Part shown: piece after piece, positions 42,525 through 52,914 of the stretch
Numbering within the stretch: position 1 is the stretch's first letter
Layout of the letters: every line of letters begins with the position of its first letter
NCBI GenBank assembly: GCA_026182355.1
Contig: JAPFBL010000241.1
Coordinates: 124,001-188,000, forward strand
From: Hermatobates lingyangjiaoensis
Lineage: Eukaryota > Arthropoda > Insecta > Hemiptera > Hermatobatidae
DNA: 64,000 nt
Direction of reading: 5' to 3'
Notes under the pieces: model-generated
Database searches by the model: none
What the model was told of the DNA's origin: nothing
Seen by the model: the letters and a program-made list of their open reading frames with translations, nothing else
Position numbers and translations under genes: made by a program

Positions 42525-42820
42525 ACGATGTATGATTCGTTACGATGGGTAACTCTACTCTCCTATTGGTCACCATCGTAACGAATCATATATATAGTTC
42601 AATGTACAAAAAGAAACATAAGAAGTTAAAAGCACATACTTACAGTCTCTAATTTTCAGTTTGAACGGTCTTCAGGAGAGATAAGGGAGGGAAACCAAGC
42701 GTGCTAGTTTTGTTATCTATCCTGAAGACGGTTCAAACCGAAAATTAGAGACTGTAAGTATGTGCTTTTCATTTCTCTATTTCTCTTTTCAGATCGTATT
42801 TCCATCGAAAAGGTATATAT
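42525..42820. mobile_element. Small palindrome followed by family A ribozyme pair
   Basis: TGATTCGTTACGATGG (42531) and CCATCGTAACGAATCA (42574) are inverted. Then comes a minus family A unit (motif 42645-42679) and a plus unit (motif 42718-42752), with outer tails to TA. Confidence 0.7.
42718..42752 (+). ncRNA. Hammerhead-like ribozyme motif, family A
   Basis: CTGAAGA at 42722-42728, C, GGTT/AACC, GAAA at 42740-42743, AATT, predicted cleavage 42747/42748. Helix I is reduced because TATC replaces TCTC. Confidence 0.55.
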
Positions 42821-42829
42821 ATAGAGAGA

Positions 42830-43275
42830 GAAGATTTAAAAAAACTCATGTTCCTTATCTAATGTCGGCTTTTAGTCGCCATCATCAACGGTATAATAAA
42901 AATGACTACGGTGAAAAACTCAAGGCGTATACATAACAATACGAGTTAATACACAGGCCGAGCAGTTGTCACCTGAGGGTAAAAAATACAGAAAATGCAG
43001 AAAATAAAGAGGGAAAAGTGACAGTGGAATCGAGCATGAAACTGAGCAAGGAGAAAAAAACTAAAGAGATTACAGGGGTGTATAGGCGTTACAATGAATT
43101 AATTGCAACACAGTTTGTACTGAGGTGACCAATTGATCTCTGAACTCGTATATATTCATGATAACGCCCTTATCCTCCCTTATACTACTTTTTTTCACTG
43201 TTTTATTTTATATTCCTCCCTTTATTTTCTACTTTTTCATTATATCCCTCTCTCCCCCCAACCCTCTTTGCCTCC
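42830..43275. other. Unique stretch with C/T-rich end
   Basis: No gene supported. TTAGTCGCCATCATCAACGG at 42874 resembles a minus-strand ribozyme core but has GACA for GAAA. Confidence 0.3.
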
Positions 43276-43277
43276 TA

Positions 43278-43280
43278 TAT

Positions 43281-43358
<78 letters not shown>
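43278..43358. repeat. (TA)n then (TG)n compound microsatellite
   Basis: About 55 bp of TA followed by about 26 bp of TG. Apparent frames across it (IYIY..CVCV) are artefacts. Confidence 0.95.
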
Positions 43359-43380
43359 TTTGTTAAATGACCTTTGTACT

Positions 43381-43476
43381 ATGGCACGAATAAATTTCAT
43401 TGACCATCTTTCAGGTTTTCTCACATGTATTAACGAAGGATTGCTCCCCAAAAATACAAATATATATTTATACAAT
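43381..43476 (+). pseudogene. PLE N-terminal ORF fragment
   Basis: From ATG 43381: MARINFIDHLSGFLTCINEG then LLPKNTNIYLYN. The FLTC..EGLLPKNTNI part matches the conserved end of the other fragments (FNKIC..ENLLP.FTNI). It ends at the TATA start of the next unit. Confidence 0.5.
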
Positions 43477-43680
43477 GATCAAACCACCATATGAATTGGG
43501 AAAACAAGACTAAGATGTTTCAAGCGTAACAAGCGGTCTTCATCAGAGTCCAAAAACCCAACTGACGAAGACCGCTTGTTACGGTTGAAACATCTTGGTC
43601 TTATTTTCCCATTTGATATTGTGGTTTTGATAATTGATTGTTATTTCAATAATCGTGTTTATGTGAAATCTTTTTATGCA
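43474..43680. mobile_element. Family B palindrome
   Basis: Minus motif 43508-43550 (core CTGATGA, with ATGTTT for ATCTTT). Plus motif starting CTGACGA at 43562 has no helix I on its left because the join AACCCAACTGACG cuts it. The outer tail is complete. Confidence 0.7.
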
Positions 43681-43713
43681 TATCATGTCAAAGTTTAAGA
43701 CTTTGAGAGGTAT

Positions 43714-44036
43714 AGGGTAGGTTGAAGTGGTAGTCCCACAAGGGAACACACATTGCCCGAGCATTGCCCCTTTGTGATACCACATAATGAAGATTGATTC
43801 TACAATGGGAGTCCTAAATTTTGCCTAACTCAAATGTATTTAGAGTAGGGATCTTTAACGAGTACCTGTTATCGTACAGGCTCGGGAACGACGGTTTAAC
43901 GTCCTTCTCCGAGGGACGACGTGCTCAGATTTATTCACCTCCCGCGTGAATAAATCGAGAGCCAGGTGGGTATCGAACCACTTTCCTATCTGTTCACAGG
44001 CGAGTACGTAACCACTGAGCTAACCTGGTCTCTTCA
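43714..44036 (-). mobile_element. tRNA-derived SINE, full length but older
   Basis: Flanked by TTTGAGAGGTATA/ATTGAGAGGTGTA, an imperfect duplication. The tail on the plus strand is reduced to GGGTAGGTTG. The B-box region is mutated (GGTTCGATACC on the minus strand). Confidence 0.8.
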
Positions 44037-45428
44037 CATTGAGAGGTGTAAGTGTAAATAAGCTTGCTTGCAAAGTATTTTCCTTTTTTTATTTTCCTAA
44101 ATATAATGGTAAGGATGCTTCGTAACGTTGACAATATCTGGTATACATATTTAGTGGTAATTTTTATGTTAATTGTATTTATTTATACAGAATTTCGTTG
44201 TTAATAGACAATATTAATATGCATGCTATTATCATTGTTAGTAATTAATATGGCTTAATGGATATGGTTTGTGAAAAAAAAAAACTTTTTTCTGGCTGGT
44301 CTCGTATTGTATGATGAACGCAGAAAGTTAAGGAATAATAGATGAGAAAGTTGATGCAGGAGCGCCAGTCATTGTGTGTTAAAAGGGTTCAGATTTTATG
44401 GAAATGGAATGTTTGCGGAGAAAACCCAATTACAGGCTTTGCAGTTATTGTTTTGTTGAATTGGTATTGTTTTAAGGAACAATTCACTTTAATCATGTTT
44501 GAAGAGAAGAAGGGGGTTATTAGTGCAGTGTTTTTGTCATATGTTTTCACTGTGTTCTGAAAATCTTTCTTTTAAGTTTCTTTGTTTTCATCGGTTCTGT
44601 GCAAACTGACAGTGTATAGAACAAGGATTTATTCAAGGAAGAGGGAGTATTATTTGGGTTGTGAACAAAGTATCGGGATATACTATAAAGTTCCCGAGAA
44701 CATTTTTAGAAAACGTAAGAGAACTTAAGAATTATTTGTAGTCTTACAAATTTTCTTTCACTTCTTCAAAATTATCTATCCATTTGTTTTTCTTATTGTT
44801 TGGAATATTCTGAACTTATCACTGATATCGTGGAATAATTGTGAACTGACCAAAGATTATAACCTTTGGCCTTGATTTGTTTTCCAGGCCCACAGTTATA
44901 AGGCTTTCACCTTTTCGTGTTGTTCTAGCGGCGGAAAAATACTGGTTTGTTTCTTATTTGGGTCCCATTTTAGTCAAGAGCAAGTCATATTTATTTTGTT
45001 GATTCTTCATTGGTAGTCAGAACTTTACCATATGAGTTGGTATCTTAAAAAAATATCTGACATTATCTTTGGGAGCAACATTTTATGGGCGGCGTCTACA
45101 GTACATTTACAATAAATAAACACGTGACAGTAACCGGATGACGGAGTCTACAAAATGTTCACAGTAAAGAAACTTTTTCACTTCAGCCTTACAAAACAGA
45201 ATTTCTATTTCTTTTAAATAAATAACCCTTCCTTCTGACTTTCTGTTTGAGTCAGATAGTAAATTAATTTACAGCAAACAAATAAACATTGTTAAAAATG
45301 GAAATTTACTTTTGATTTGGTCTTAAAAGAAAATATAATTTGTAAATTGTAGTAAAATTTTATAAAATATACATAACAATTTTGCAGGTGAGATATTTTG
45401 TATATATTTTTTCCAAAGTTATATATGT

Positions 45429-45430
<2 letters not shown>
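44037..45430. other. Unique AT-rich stretch
   Basis: No gene supported. The 72-residue frame at 44342 has no recognisable motif. Confidence 0.3.
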
Positions 45431-45483
<53 letters not shown>

Positions 45484-45740
45484 CAAAACTAAAGTTTATC
45501 GGGACTCGGTCTGTTCTTCAGGTTCAAATTAAACTCTCATTTCCAACGTTTCGGTCTTTATTTAAAATCTTTTTCATAGGCCTACAAAAACAAGGAAATA
45601 TCAGAAATAATACAATCATTCAAAAATCAAACATACATAAAAGTGCAGTTAGTTAGAATTAAGAAATTACAATAGAAATTTTGACTATAGGTTAGTGAGG
45701 AAACTTACAGAAGTATAAATTTTGAAACAGTTTTGAAATA
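45431..45740 (-). mobile_element. (TA)n and family G terminal-repeat unit
   Basis: (TA)n at 45431-45482 abuts AACTAAAGTTTATCGGGACT. The ribozyme-like block TTTCATAGG, AACGTTTCGG follows near 45546-45582 (minus). The inner part shares GAAACTTACAGAAGT with the copy at 15.5 kb. Confidence 0.6.
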
Positions 45741-46800
45741 TATATATGTAACATACAATGTGATAGTAACCGGGGACGGAGTCTACAATATATTCATAGT
45801 AAAGAAAACGTGACAGTAAATGCATTAATATAACATATGGTATAAGAAAATTACGTGAGTTAGCAGACGTAATTAATTCTAAAATGAAAAATGGGTTGTT
45901 AACTACATTGGCAATGTTATAATCGGTTATGACAATGTAAACTGCATCAGATGTTTTGACGAACGGCTCAGGTTTCGATGTAATCAAGCACCACATTAAC
46001 ACTGTCATGATATACATAAAACAACAAATTAAATTCCTTTGAAAATCACAAACTGTTAACTAACATACAAAAAAAACTTTACCTTGTGAGTTCATTTGCC
46101 AAGTGATACATGATACATGAGGCTATAGTAACTCAACATATACTTGAACAACTATATACTTGAACATATACTCAACATACTTGAAAAATACTATTTTAAA
46201 AGAGTTACAAAGTTTCTGTCTTTAGAGGAAGGCTCACTCTTTCAATGTACAATTCGAGCGTTTTTCTTATTTGTTCTTATTGTTTTCTAGTTACAATTGT
46301 CGCTGAAAGGCAAATACGTCATGTTCGTTTAAAACATGAAAAGCTAAATATGTTGAATTATACTTGTTTCTTCTTATTCAATAAGCATCTTGATGAATCG
46401 CTTATTTTTTTTTTAGCAACAAAACTTTTATCTCCATTTTTCTTTTCAAAGTAGAGTCGCATGTATACATGACTATAGAAAACGCTTGATTGGGACTAGT
46501 TGTTTTCTTGTATCGTTTCATTTTTTAATTTAGTATTCATATGCCAATGTGCAGAGAAATACACTGATAGGACTGCTACAAACTCTCTTTATTTTGCCTT
46601 GTTTTCATGACTAGGCAACTACTGCGAAAACTGCGAGTCCCTTATTAGATTAATTAATTAATTAATTAGACTAATCTACTTACTGAGGAGAGGAAAATGG
46701 AAAGAATAAAATGAAGAAAAGGACTGAAGATAAAATGAAGAAGGAAAAGGAGTAAAAGAGTTAATAATTATCATGAAATGGAATGATAGTACTAGGAATA
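45741..46800. other. Unique AT-rich stretch
   Basis: No gene or repeat supported beyond a short (TTAA)n at 46649-46668. Confidence 0.3.
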
Positions 46801-47475
46801 CAGTGGAACCTTGCTATCGAGTTTAATTCGTTCCCAGACCGAGCTCGTATAGCGATTTACTCGTATTACAATATTTACTCTAATTGCGATATTTACTCGT
46901 ATTATGATATTTACTCGTATTGCTATATTTACTCTTATTACGATATTTACTCGTATTATGATATTTACTCGTATTGCTATATTTACTCTAATTACGATAT
47001 TTACTCGTATTATGATATTTACTCGTATTGCTATATTTACTCGTATTGCGATTAACTCGTATTGTATTACGATATTTTCTGGTATTGCTATATTTACTCG
47101 TATTGCGATTAACTCGTATTACGATATTTACTGGTATTGCTATATTTACTCGTATTGCGATTAACTCGTATTACGATATTTACTGGTATTGCTATATTTA
47201 CTCGTATTAAGAAGTAATTTTTCGCATTGAAATTAATATGAAAATAAATAATCTGTTCCATTCGCAAAAATGTCTCTTTTTAAGTTTAATTTTTTAAAAC
47301 AGAAAAAAATCATAAAAGATATAATCATGTTTTATTAATCTAATAAACATAAAATGGAGACCATCTAGGCGTGAGGAAGGTTGCTCGTACTACCAATGTT
47401 TACTCGTCGTACGAGACAAAAATTCATACGAATGACTTTTCGTAAAGCGAATAGCTCGTACGAGACACTTTTGTA
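46801..47475 (+). mobile_element. Tigger-like element with expanded internal minisatellite
   Basis: The start TA/CAGTGGAACCTTGCTATCGA resembles the CAGTGGAACC ends of Tigger-type elements. The right end with an inverted match is not found. From 46853 to 47215 about 20 copies of a 17-18 bp motif (ATTTACTCGTATTGCGAT) alternate in ACGATA/GCTATA phase. The remaining part contains CGTACGAG palindromes. Frames of 60-90 residues (YSYYDIYS) are artefacts. Confidence 0.6.
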
Positions 47476-48595
47476 TATAAAATATAAGAAAAATAGGGGA
47501 TTTCGTTTCATATTGCTAAATACTTGTACATGTTACTCCTTTTCTCCTCCTTGTGACGGTTTTACCGAAAATTATATGTGTAGACTTCTCTTGTAGGGTT
47601 TCTTTATTTATTTTTGAACTTATGATATGACTGCTTTTCTATTTTTCAAGTATAAAGTAGGCAATAGGAAAATGAAAAGGCAGATGAGGACTGCACTTCA
47701 AATTATAACTCGTATAAGTTATTACCATATTTTCCACATTCATCGTCAACAGGAGAAGAATCGGTCCGTTTAATTAAATTAAAAAAAAAAAAAAAAAACA
47801 TAAACGAAGGCCCATTTATCAGAAAAGTTAACAAAATCTGGTGTCCGTTTATCTCATTCTTGCGTCGTAACATATTGTAGTATGATAGCATATATTATAG
47901 AGTTTTTGATGATCTTAATTAAAGATTTTACTGTTTTCGACCCATTTATTTCCCTAGATAAAGGTTTGTGGAATGTTTGAACAAGTTTGCAAAGGCATCT
48001 GTCTTTCGAAGTGACAATCAATGAAACAAACATGGAAGAAAAAGAAACCCTTTTTTTTTTTACAAATTCTGATGCGTCTCTTTCAAAAGACCAGCATTCC
48101 TATTGGCGTCGTCAATCTTTGAGAAAACTTTGTTTTTCTAACTTAACCTTTAAAATGAAGTATAAGAAATGAATTTCTAGGGGGGAAACCGGTAATTTGA
48201 AAATTATCTCTCTACACCGGCTTGAAATAGTCCTAAACTTTTTAATTGGATGAAGGCTGGTATTTATTGAATTCAAACTGTTTACACCATATAAAGCTGT
48301 ATTCATTTTAGTATAATTAAGCAATTATCTAATTCATGTGTGATCGTGAATTAAAAGTTTTCCACGCTTTGATAACCGACAGTAAACAATGATAACAAAT
48401 ATAATTTATCCTACCTTGTATAATTGTGCTACTTCTACTGTTATGTGGAAACAGATATATTTTATATGGCAATTATTTGACTATTAGCTACCCGGCGTTA
48501 TTTATTCTACACCTTTAAGATAGTATCATCATTTTCTGTTAATATAGTCCACTATGGATCTTAAAAGGTTGCTGTCACAATGTATATGGTTTTGC
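47476..48595. other. Unique stretch with a decayed family A core
   Basis: CTCCTTGTGACGGTTTTACC followed by GAAAATTATATGTG at 47546-47580 looks like an old family A motif. No gene supported elsewhere. Confidence 0.3.
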
Positions 48596-48599
48596 AGAA

Positions 48600-48862
48600 A
48601 TAAACATGATAAAATCAATGAAGTTTAAACCACAACGAAAAAAGGAAAACAATAGAAATAAATGCTCTAAAGGCCTTTCACTTTATGTCATCAGAGCAAA
48701 CAAGGTAAGAACTTGTGTGAAGTTAACCTGAAAGTTATTCGACATAAAAGAAGCATAGCTTTTATTGTTACCTTCTTAGTTCTTACTTAGTTTGCTCTCT
48801 GATGACATAAAGTGAAAGGCCTTTGAGTATTTATTTCTATTGTTTTCTTTTTTCGCATACAT
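48600..48862. mobile_element. Palindromic unit pair with AGGCCT helix III
   Basis: The minus half (48610-48715) and plus half (48765-48862) are inverted copies. Motifs at 48664-48698 and 48794-48828 have CTGATGA, GAAA and self-complementary AGGCCT with CTC/GAG helix I, but helix II is very weak (ACATAAAGT). Confidence 0.6.
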
Positions 48863-48959
48863 TGTAACAGTATCTTTCCAGGTGTATTCGTTAAGGATTT
48901 TCAAAAAAGACAATATAGTTCAAAAGTATATAAGTATAACGATATTTGACATATAATAG

Positions 48960-49260
48960 TTCAAATCGTAGAATTATAACACACAAAGTAAAGAAACACA
49001 CTTACTAACTCAAATTTTCGGACAATCCGTCTTCATGAGAAAAGAGAGTTCCTCTTTTCGTGTTCCAGAGAGTTCAGTGTACCAAAGCACGCTGTAAACG
49101 TAACGGCAGGTAACGCCGCTGTAGGACACTGCATGTTTGTCCGGAGTGCTTTGGTTTCACTCTCCCTGTTTTTCTTCAAGACGGGATTACCAAAAAATTG
49201 GAGTTAGTAAATCTGTTGTTTTTACTTTGTGTGGGTTACTCTTATTCGATTTTGAACTTA
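48960..49260. mobile_element. Family A-prime palindrome, decayed
   Basis: Minus core CTCATGAAGACGGATTG..GAAAATTTGAG at 49005-49040. The plus core at 49180-49212 is degenerate (TTCAAGACGGGATTACC, AAAA). Outer tails CACACAAAGTAAAGAAACAC and TTTTTACTTTGTGTGGG are inverted. Confidence 0.6.
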
Positions 49261-49432
49261 AAAACCCTTATAGTTATTAAAAATAACTAAAATTTAAATC
49301 CTTATTAAATAAATAATACTATAGCTATACAATGGTGTATGTCCATTTTGGGATCGTCTTTCCAATTTGAAAATGAATTATATATATATAAATGAAAAAA
49401 GACAACAAATAGAAGAAGCGAGAAAACTTACT

Positions 49433-49469
49433 GGATCGATATTTCGAACTGAAGTTCGTCGTCAGGGAG
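49433..49469 (-). ncRNA. Hammerhead-like ribozyme motif
   Basis: Minus strand: CTGACGA (49465-49459), extra C, helix II GAAC/GTTC (loop TTCA), GAAA, ATAT, C17, predicted cleavage before GATCC. The unit's outer end lies at the TATATATA at 49379. Confidence 0.55.
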
Positions 49470-49532
49470 AGAGTAGAAGGGAAGAAGAGGTACGTGCGTT
49501 CACTACCGTATCTGTATATTATATATATATAT

Positions 49533-49769
49533 TCAACCAAGCTGAGCCTGCGTATGAACAATCACAGGGCGTCCGTTGGTCAGCGCAGAGACCTACCCAT
49601 AGCTATCCATGCTAATTCCCATGACCTCCCTTTCAATGATTGTTTCAGGGTACAAATCCTCAAACAAATCCCCGAGTCTAATTCCCATGTCACCCTTAGA
49701 GCTTCTGAAGAGGCATTCATATCCCTCCTTGGGGCTCGTTCTCCTCCTGGTCTTAACCTGTACCGTTAA
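49533..49769 (+). pseudogene. PLE GIY-YIG endonuclease C-terminal fragment
   Basis: Reads STKLSLRMNNHRASVGQRRD, LPIAIHANSHDLPFNDCFRV, QILKQIP.., LRASEEAFISLLGARSPPGL, NLYR, stop TAA. The layout LR.R.N.HR, a later His, an acidic Glu before a hydrophobic helix (EEAFI) and a terminal GLN matches the second half of GIY-YIG domains in Penelope-like elements (family knowledge). The GIY..YIG half is missing: the frame starts just after TATATATA at 49516. Downstream come a (TTA)n tract, a polyadenylation-like AATAAA and, 200 bp on, the family D ribozyme. This is the best evidence that the ribozyme units are PLE termini. Confidence 0.7.
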
Positions 49770-50074
49770 TTATTTATTATTTTTTATTTTATTATTATTA
49801 TTATTATTTTTATTATTATTATTTTGTATTTTATATACTTTTTATCTTGTTTTCTAAATAAATATTGGAGGGATTTCTGTTTTTCCTCTCCTCCGCTGGG
49901 GGGCAGCATTGCGGTTTTTCCACGAGTTACTCTGGAAGGCCAGTAGCAGTTTGCTTCTCAACGCGAGTACTTCGCACTTCTTCCCGATGACGACGGATGT
50001 CGAAATATCGAAGTGAGTTCTGTAGTGTCTTTCTGTGTTCTTTTCTATGTGTTAAAGTATATATATATATATAA
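49770..50074 (+). mobile_element. PLE 3' region with family D ribozyme and (TA)n end
   Basis: (TTA)n at 49780-49830, AAATAAATATTGGAGGGATT, then AGTAGCAGTTTGCTTCTCAA shared with 11.22 kb, the motif at 49980-50013 and the tail GTGTTAAAG(TA)n. Confidence 0.65.
49980..50013 (+). ncRNA. Hammerhead-like ribozyme motif, family D
   Basis: CTTC/GAAG helix I, core CCGATGA at 49984-49990, C, GAC/GTC, GAAA at 50002-50005, ATAT, C17. Identical to 11262-11295. Confidence 0.5.
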
Positions 50075-50756
50075 TATACAGATGTTGAAATTTTATGTGA
50101 ACCTTGCAATAAAGTCAAAGACCAGTATTAATGAGATTCTGGTAGCACTATTATTAACAACATTAACCTGACGTTAACAAGTACAGTTAATTCTTTAAAA
50201 GGGGACTTCTTATAAATGTATTTCTTTTTTTATAAAAATTTAAGTAATTGAACTTTTTATAAAGTTCAATAAAGATTTATAAATATTATTTTAACCATTG
50301 AACTGTTGTAATGCTTATGTGTAATATTTAAAAGGCTTATACAGTGAACAACTTATTAAGCTTAACGTTTTGATATATGTGCCGAATTATAAACTGTAAA
50401 ATTTATTTTCGTGACTAAGTTTTAATTAACTAAAAGAATTATTTTTCTTTTTGAAGAGTCTTTTCATAATGTGGTATTTTTATTGTTTCAAATAAGTATT
50501 AGTGATTTTCTAAGATGAAATATTTACTTGTTGGCTAAGAGTTTTGTTTATTGACAATTTTTTTTTTTGTTTTAGGTAAGTTCGAAGAGCAGAATGTGTT
50601 ATATTTGTCACTCTTTTCAAACAGTGTTGTCAGTGGAGGTATGTATTAATCTGATTCCACCTTTTAGCCCTTGTTCATTCCCTAAAGCTGTGATTTTTTT
50701 TTATTTTTATTATTTGAGGGTGACTATAGCACTGCGTCTTAAAAAAAAAAACTATT
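50075..50756. other. Unique AT-rich stretch
   Basis: No gene supported. Confidence 0.3.
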
Positions 50757-51345
50757 GTACTTCCCCTCTTCTGTACTAAAGTACCCCAGCAGTTAGCTTC
50801 AACGCCTCCAAGAAGCTGAGCACTTTTGCTGGTTCCAGGGGTAAATGTTTTTCTATGGTTTGTTGAGTGTCCCAAAGGAGCTATTTTTCTGCAGCAAAGT
50901 TGCCTTACAAGTTATCAGCAGGTACAACGGTGTTTCTTCTTCCTCTTTGCAGAATCTGCACAAACCATCATTGACAATGTCCATTCAGGCTCCCTATGTT
51001 TTGGGAGAAAGTACTTCCTTTCTCCTTCTTCGGGATGGTCTTTTTTGGGTCCTCAGGTGCACTTGTGGGAGGTTCCCACTAGTTAGCGCTTTTGGACCCT
51101 CTGCGCTTCCGGAGGATGGTCTCCAGACTTCCTTCTCCTTATAGGGAAATATCCCTGAAGCTCTATCGGTGGTATTTTGTCCGCTCCGGCAGAGCACCGC
51201 ATACCGGAGTAAAGGCTATTTACTCAAGGGGGTCGCCTGGTGACCTTGAGGCTTCGTTCATAATACAGAAACTCCTGTATCATCCATCCTTCGGCACGGA
51301 TCGCATAACAGCTTAGATTGGGCTGGAATAAAAGGAGGGGATTTG
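50757..51345 (-). mobile_element. LINE remnant, I/Jockey/R1-like 3' region
   Basis: GC-richer than its surroundings and degenerate on the minus strand. The last recognisable part is a C-terminal zinc-knuckle-type frame at 50853-50984. Just upstream, in another frame, GSLNGHC recalls the L-T-G-H-C motif that precedes the knuckle in RNase-H-bearing LINEs, so a deletion or frameshift lies between them. The part at 51000-51345 is not assigned. Confidence 0.45.
50853..50984 (-). pseudogene. LINE C-terminal zinc-knuckle fragment
   Basis: MDIVNDGLCRFCKEEEETPL, YLLITCKATLLQKNSSFGTL, NKP, stop. The pattern C-R-x-C-x-EEEET-x-x-(H)-L-L-x-x-C is typical of the C-terminus of Jockey/I/R1-type reverse transcriptase proteins. 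The usual His is Tyr here. Only 43 residues survive. Confidence 0.55.
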
Positions 51346-51560
51346 GTTGACTGTGCTAGTCAGCCTAACCAAACGTATCACGTCTGAAATGACGGATTTT
51401 AGTTGATCTGATACTGCAATCTGAGTGGCTCGTAATTTTAATTTGCACATTCTGATTGGATAGTTTTTCTCCATTTTTGTTTTATATATGTGTTCTTTTC
51501 AATATCACTAACCCGATGATGACTTGTGTAAAAGTCCAAAGCTTGTTCGTGCCCGTTTTA
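51346..51560 (+). mobile_element. PLE 5' terminal region with decayed ribozyme
   Basis: ACCCGATGATGACTTGTGTA then AAAGTCCAAAGCTTGTTC (51508-51545). Helix II GACTT/AAGTC is intact, but the core reads CCGATGA and CAAA. It precedes the PLE-like ORF start at 51735 in the same layout as at 16.61 and 52.23 kb. Confidence 0.5.
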
Positions 51561-51734
51561 ACTTTTGTAAGTACTTGTTTCTTGTCACTGTAATTGTTTT
51601 CATTCTCTGTATTATGTTTTTAATTCATTGTAATTGTTGTTGTTTCTTATTTATATTTTGTGTCGTATTAAAAAGTTTTGCCTTTCGTCTAGAAGTTGTG
51701 ATTTTCTTTTTACATCTGCTCATGCCAAATTAAG

Positions 51735-51856
51735 ATGTCTCTTGGGCAATTAATATGGCTTTTAACACCAGTCCACCGCAAGGTTGTTCGTAAATTGGAG
51801 CAGACCAGCTTAAAAGTAGTTAACGCAGAGGCTGCTGTGTACTTTAATGAAACATA
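51735..51856 (+). pseudogene. PLE N-terminal ORF fragment
   Basis: ATG at 51735: MSLGQLIWLLTPVHRKVVRK, LEQTSLKVVNAEAAVYFNET, then Y and (TA)n. Closest relatives at 16753 and 52318. Confidence 0.65.
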
Positions 51857-52230
51857 TATATATACACAAACGAACTAACGAACTTTATATATATAAAGTA
51901 GTTGAACACACACACACACACACACACGAACTTTATATATATATATATCAAGGACGTCCATCCTTCTATGAACATTGAGGCCAATTGTATAGGCATAATA
52001 CCAAGTTGTAAGAACTTCGATAGTTCTTATAAACTTAATAAGCCTACATTGACAGGACCCCCAGGCAATGTGAATGACAAGTTGTAGCCTTACACTTGTC
52101 ACAGTGGACTTGTTTTGTTTTTTCACAAAGTTCATCTAGTTCTATTAACATCTAAATTTTTATTCCTTTTAATGTCTGTTTAACATTTGAAAATTTTATT
52201 GTGTGAATTTAATCTGTTTAATAATGATAT

Positions 52231-52270
52231 ATACCTGAAGATGATTTCTGAGAAAATCGAAAGCTTGTAA
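52231..52270 (+). ncRNA. Hammerhead-like ribozyme motif upstream of PLE ORF start
   Basis: CTGAAGA at 52235-52241, extra T, helix II GATTT/AAATC (5 bp), GAAA at 52259-52262, self-complementary AGCT, U17, predicted cleavage 52266/52267. The ORF ATG follows 52 bases later. Confidence 0.6.
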
Positions 52271-52317
52271 GTGTAAAAATATAATATTATTGATTAAGCT
52301 AAAAGATTATTTCTTTG

Positions 52318-52434
52318 ATGTCTCTGGGACAACTCCTCCATGAAATCACTCCCTACCAGAAAAAACTAGTAAGAAAACTAGAGAAAACGAGCAAAAAAGT
52401 CGTAAATGCGGAAGCTGCCGTCTACTTTAATAAA
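52318..52434 (+). pseudogene. PLE N-terminal ORF fragment
   Basis: ATG at 52318: MSLGQLLHEITPYQKKLVRK, LEKTSKKVVNAEAAVYFNKI, then (TA)n. With the ribozyme just upstream this is the most complete PLE 5' end in the window. Confidence 0.65.
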
Positions 52435-52448
52435 ATATATATATATAT

Positions 52449-52830
52449 AGGTGTGTTCTCTAATCGGGGTTCGGTCAATTTTCCAGGATAAAAAATCAAA
52501 CTCTCGTTGCCAACGTTTCGGTTTTATTTAAAACCTTTTTCATAGGCAGAAGTAAGAATTTTTTAACTAAGAAAATGAAATTTACATTATTTAAAGGAAC
52601 AACAATGTTAGCCGGACAAAACCTTCGACTAGACTCTAGACAGTCTAGTCGAAGGTTTTGTCCGGCTAACATTGTTGTTCCTTTAAATAATGTAAATTTC
52701 ATTTTCTTAGTTAAAAAATTCTTACTTCTGCCTATGAAAAAGGTTTTAAATAAAACCGAAACGTTGGCAACGAGAGTTTGATTTTTTATCCTGGAAAATT
52801 GACCGAACCCCGATTAGAGAACACACCTAT
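52449..52830. mobile_element. Almost perfect palindrome of two family G units (185 bp arms)
   Basis: Arms about 52451-52637 and 52642-52828 meet at GACTCTAGACAGTC and differ by only a base or two. As a result the same 68-residue frame (MKFTLFKGTTMLAGQNLRLD..) opens on both strands; I do not treat it as a gene. Each arm carries TATGAAAAAGG..AAAACC, GAAACGTTGG, with helix I TGCC/GGCA. The lack of divergence suggests a very recent origin. Confidence 0.8.
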
Positions 52831-52862
52831 TCTATCAAACGGTCGATATATTATTGAATCTG

Positions 52863-52914
52863 TTATATATATATATATATATAATATATAATATATATAT
52901 ATAATATATAATAT
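52863..52914. repeat. (TA)n tract, imperfect
   Basis: TA run with several TAATATATAA interruptions, 35 bp after the palindrome. Confidence 0.9.

Noticed and set aside
42860..42892. Additional hammerhead-like motif on the minus strand
   Set aside because: The catalytic GAAA is GACA and helix II is poor, so it is below the standard used for the other calls.
47987..48172. 61-residue frame MQRHLSFEVTINETNMEEKE..
   Set aside because: Composition is moderately protein-like, but there is no supporting splice site, homology or conservation that I can see.
52496..52781. The same 68-residue frame on both strands
   Set aside because: A consequence of the near-perfect palindrome, not evidence of two genes.
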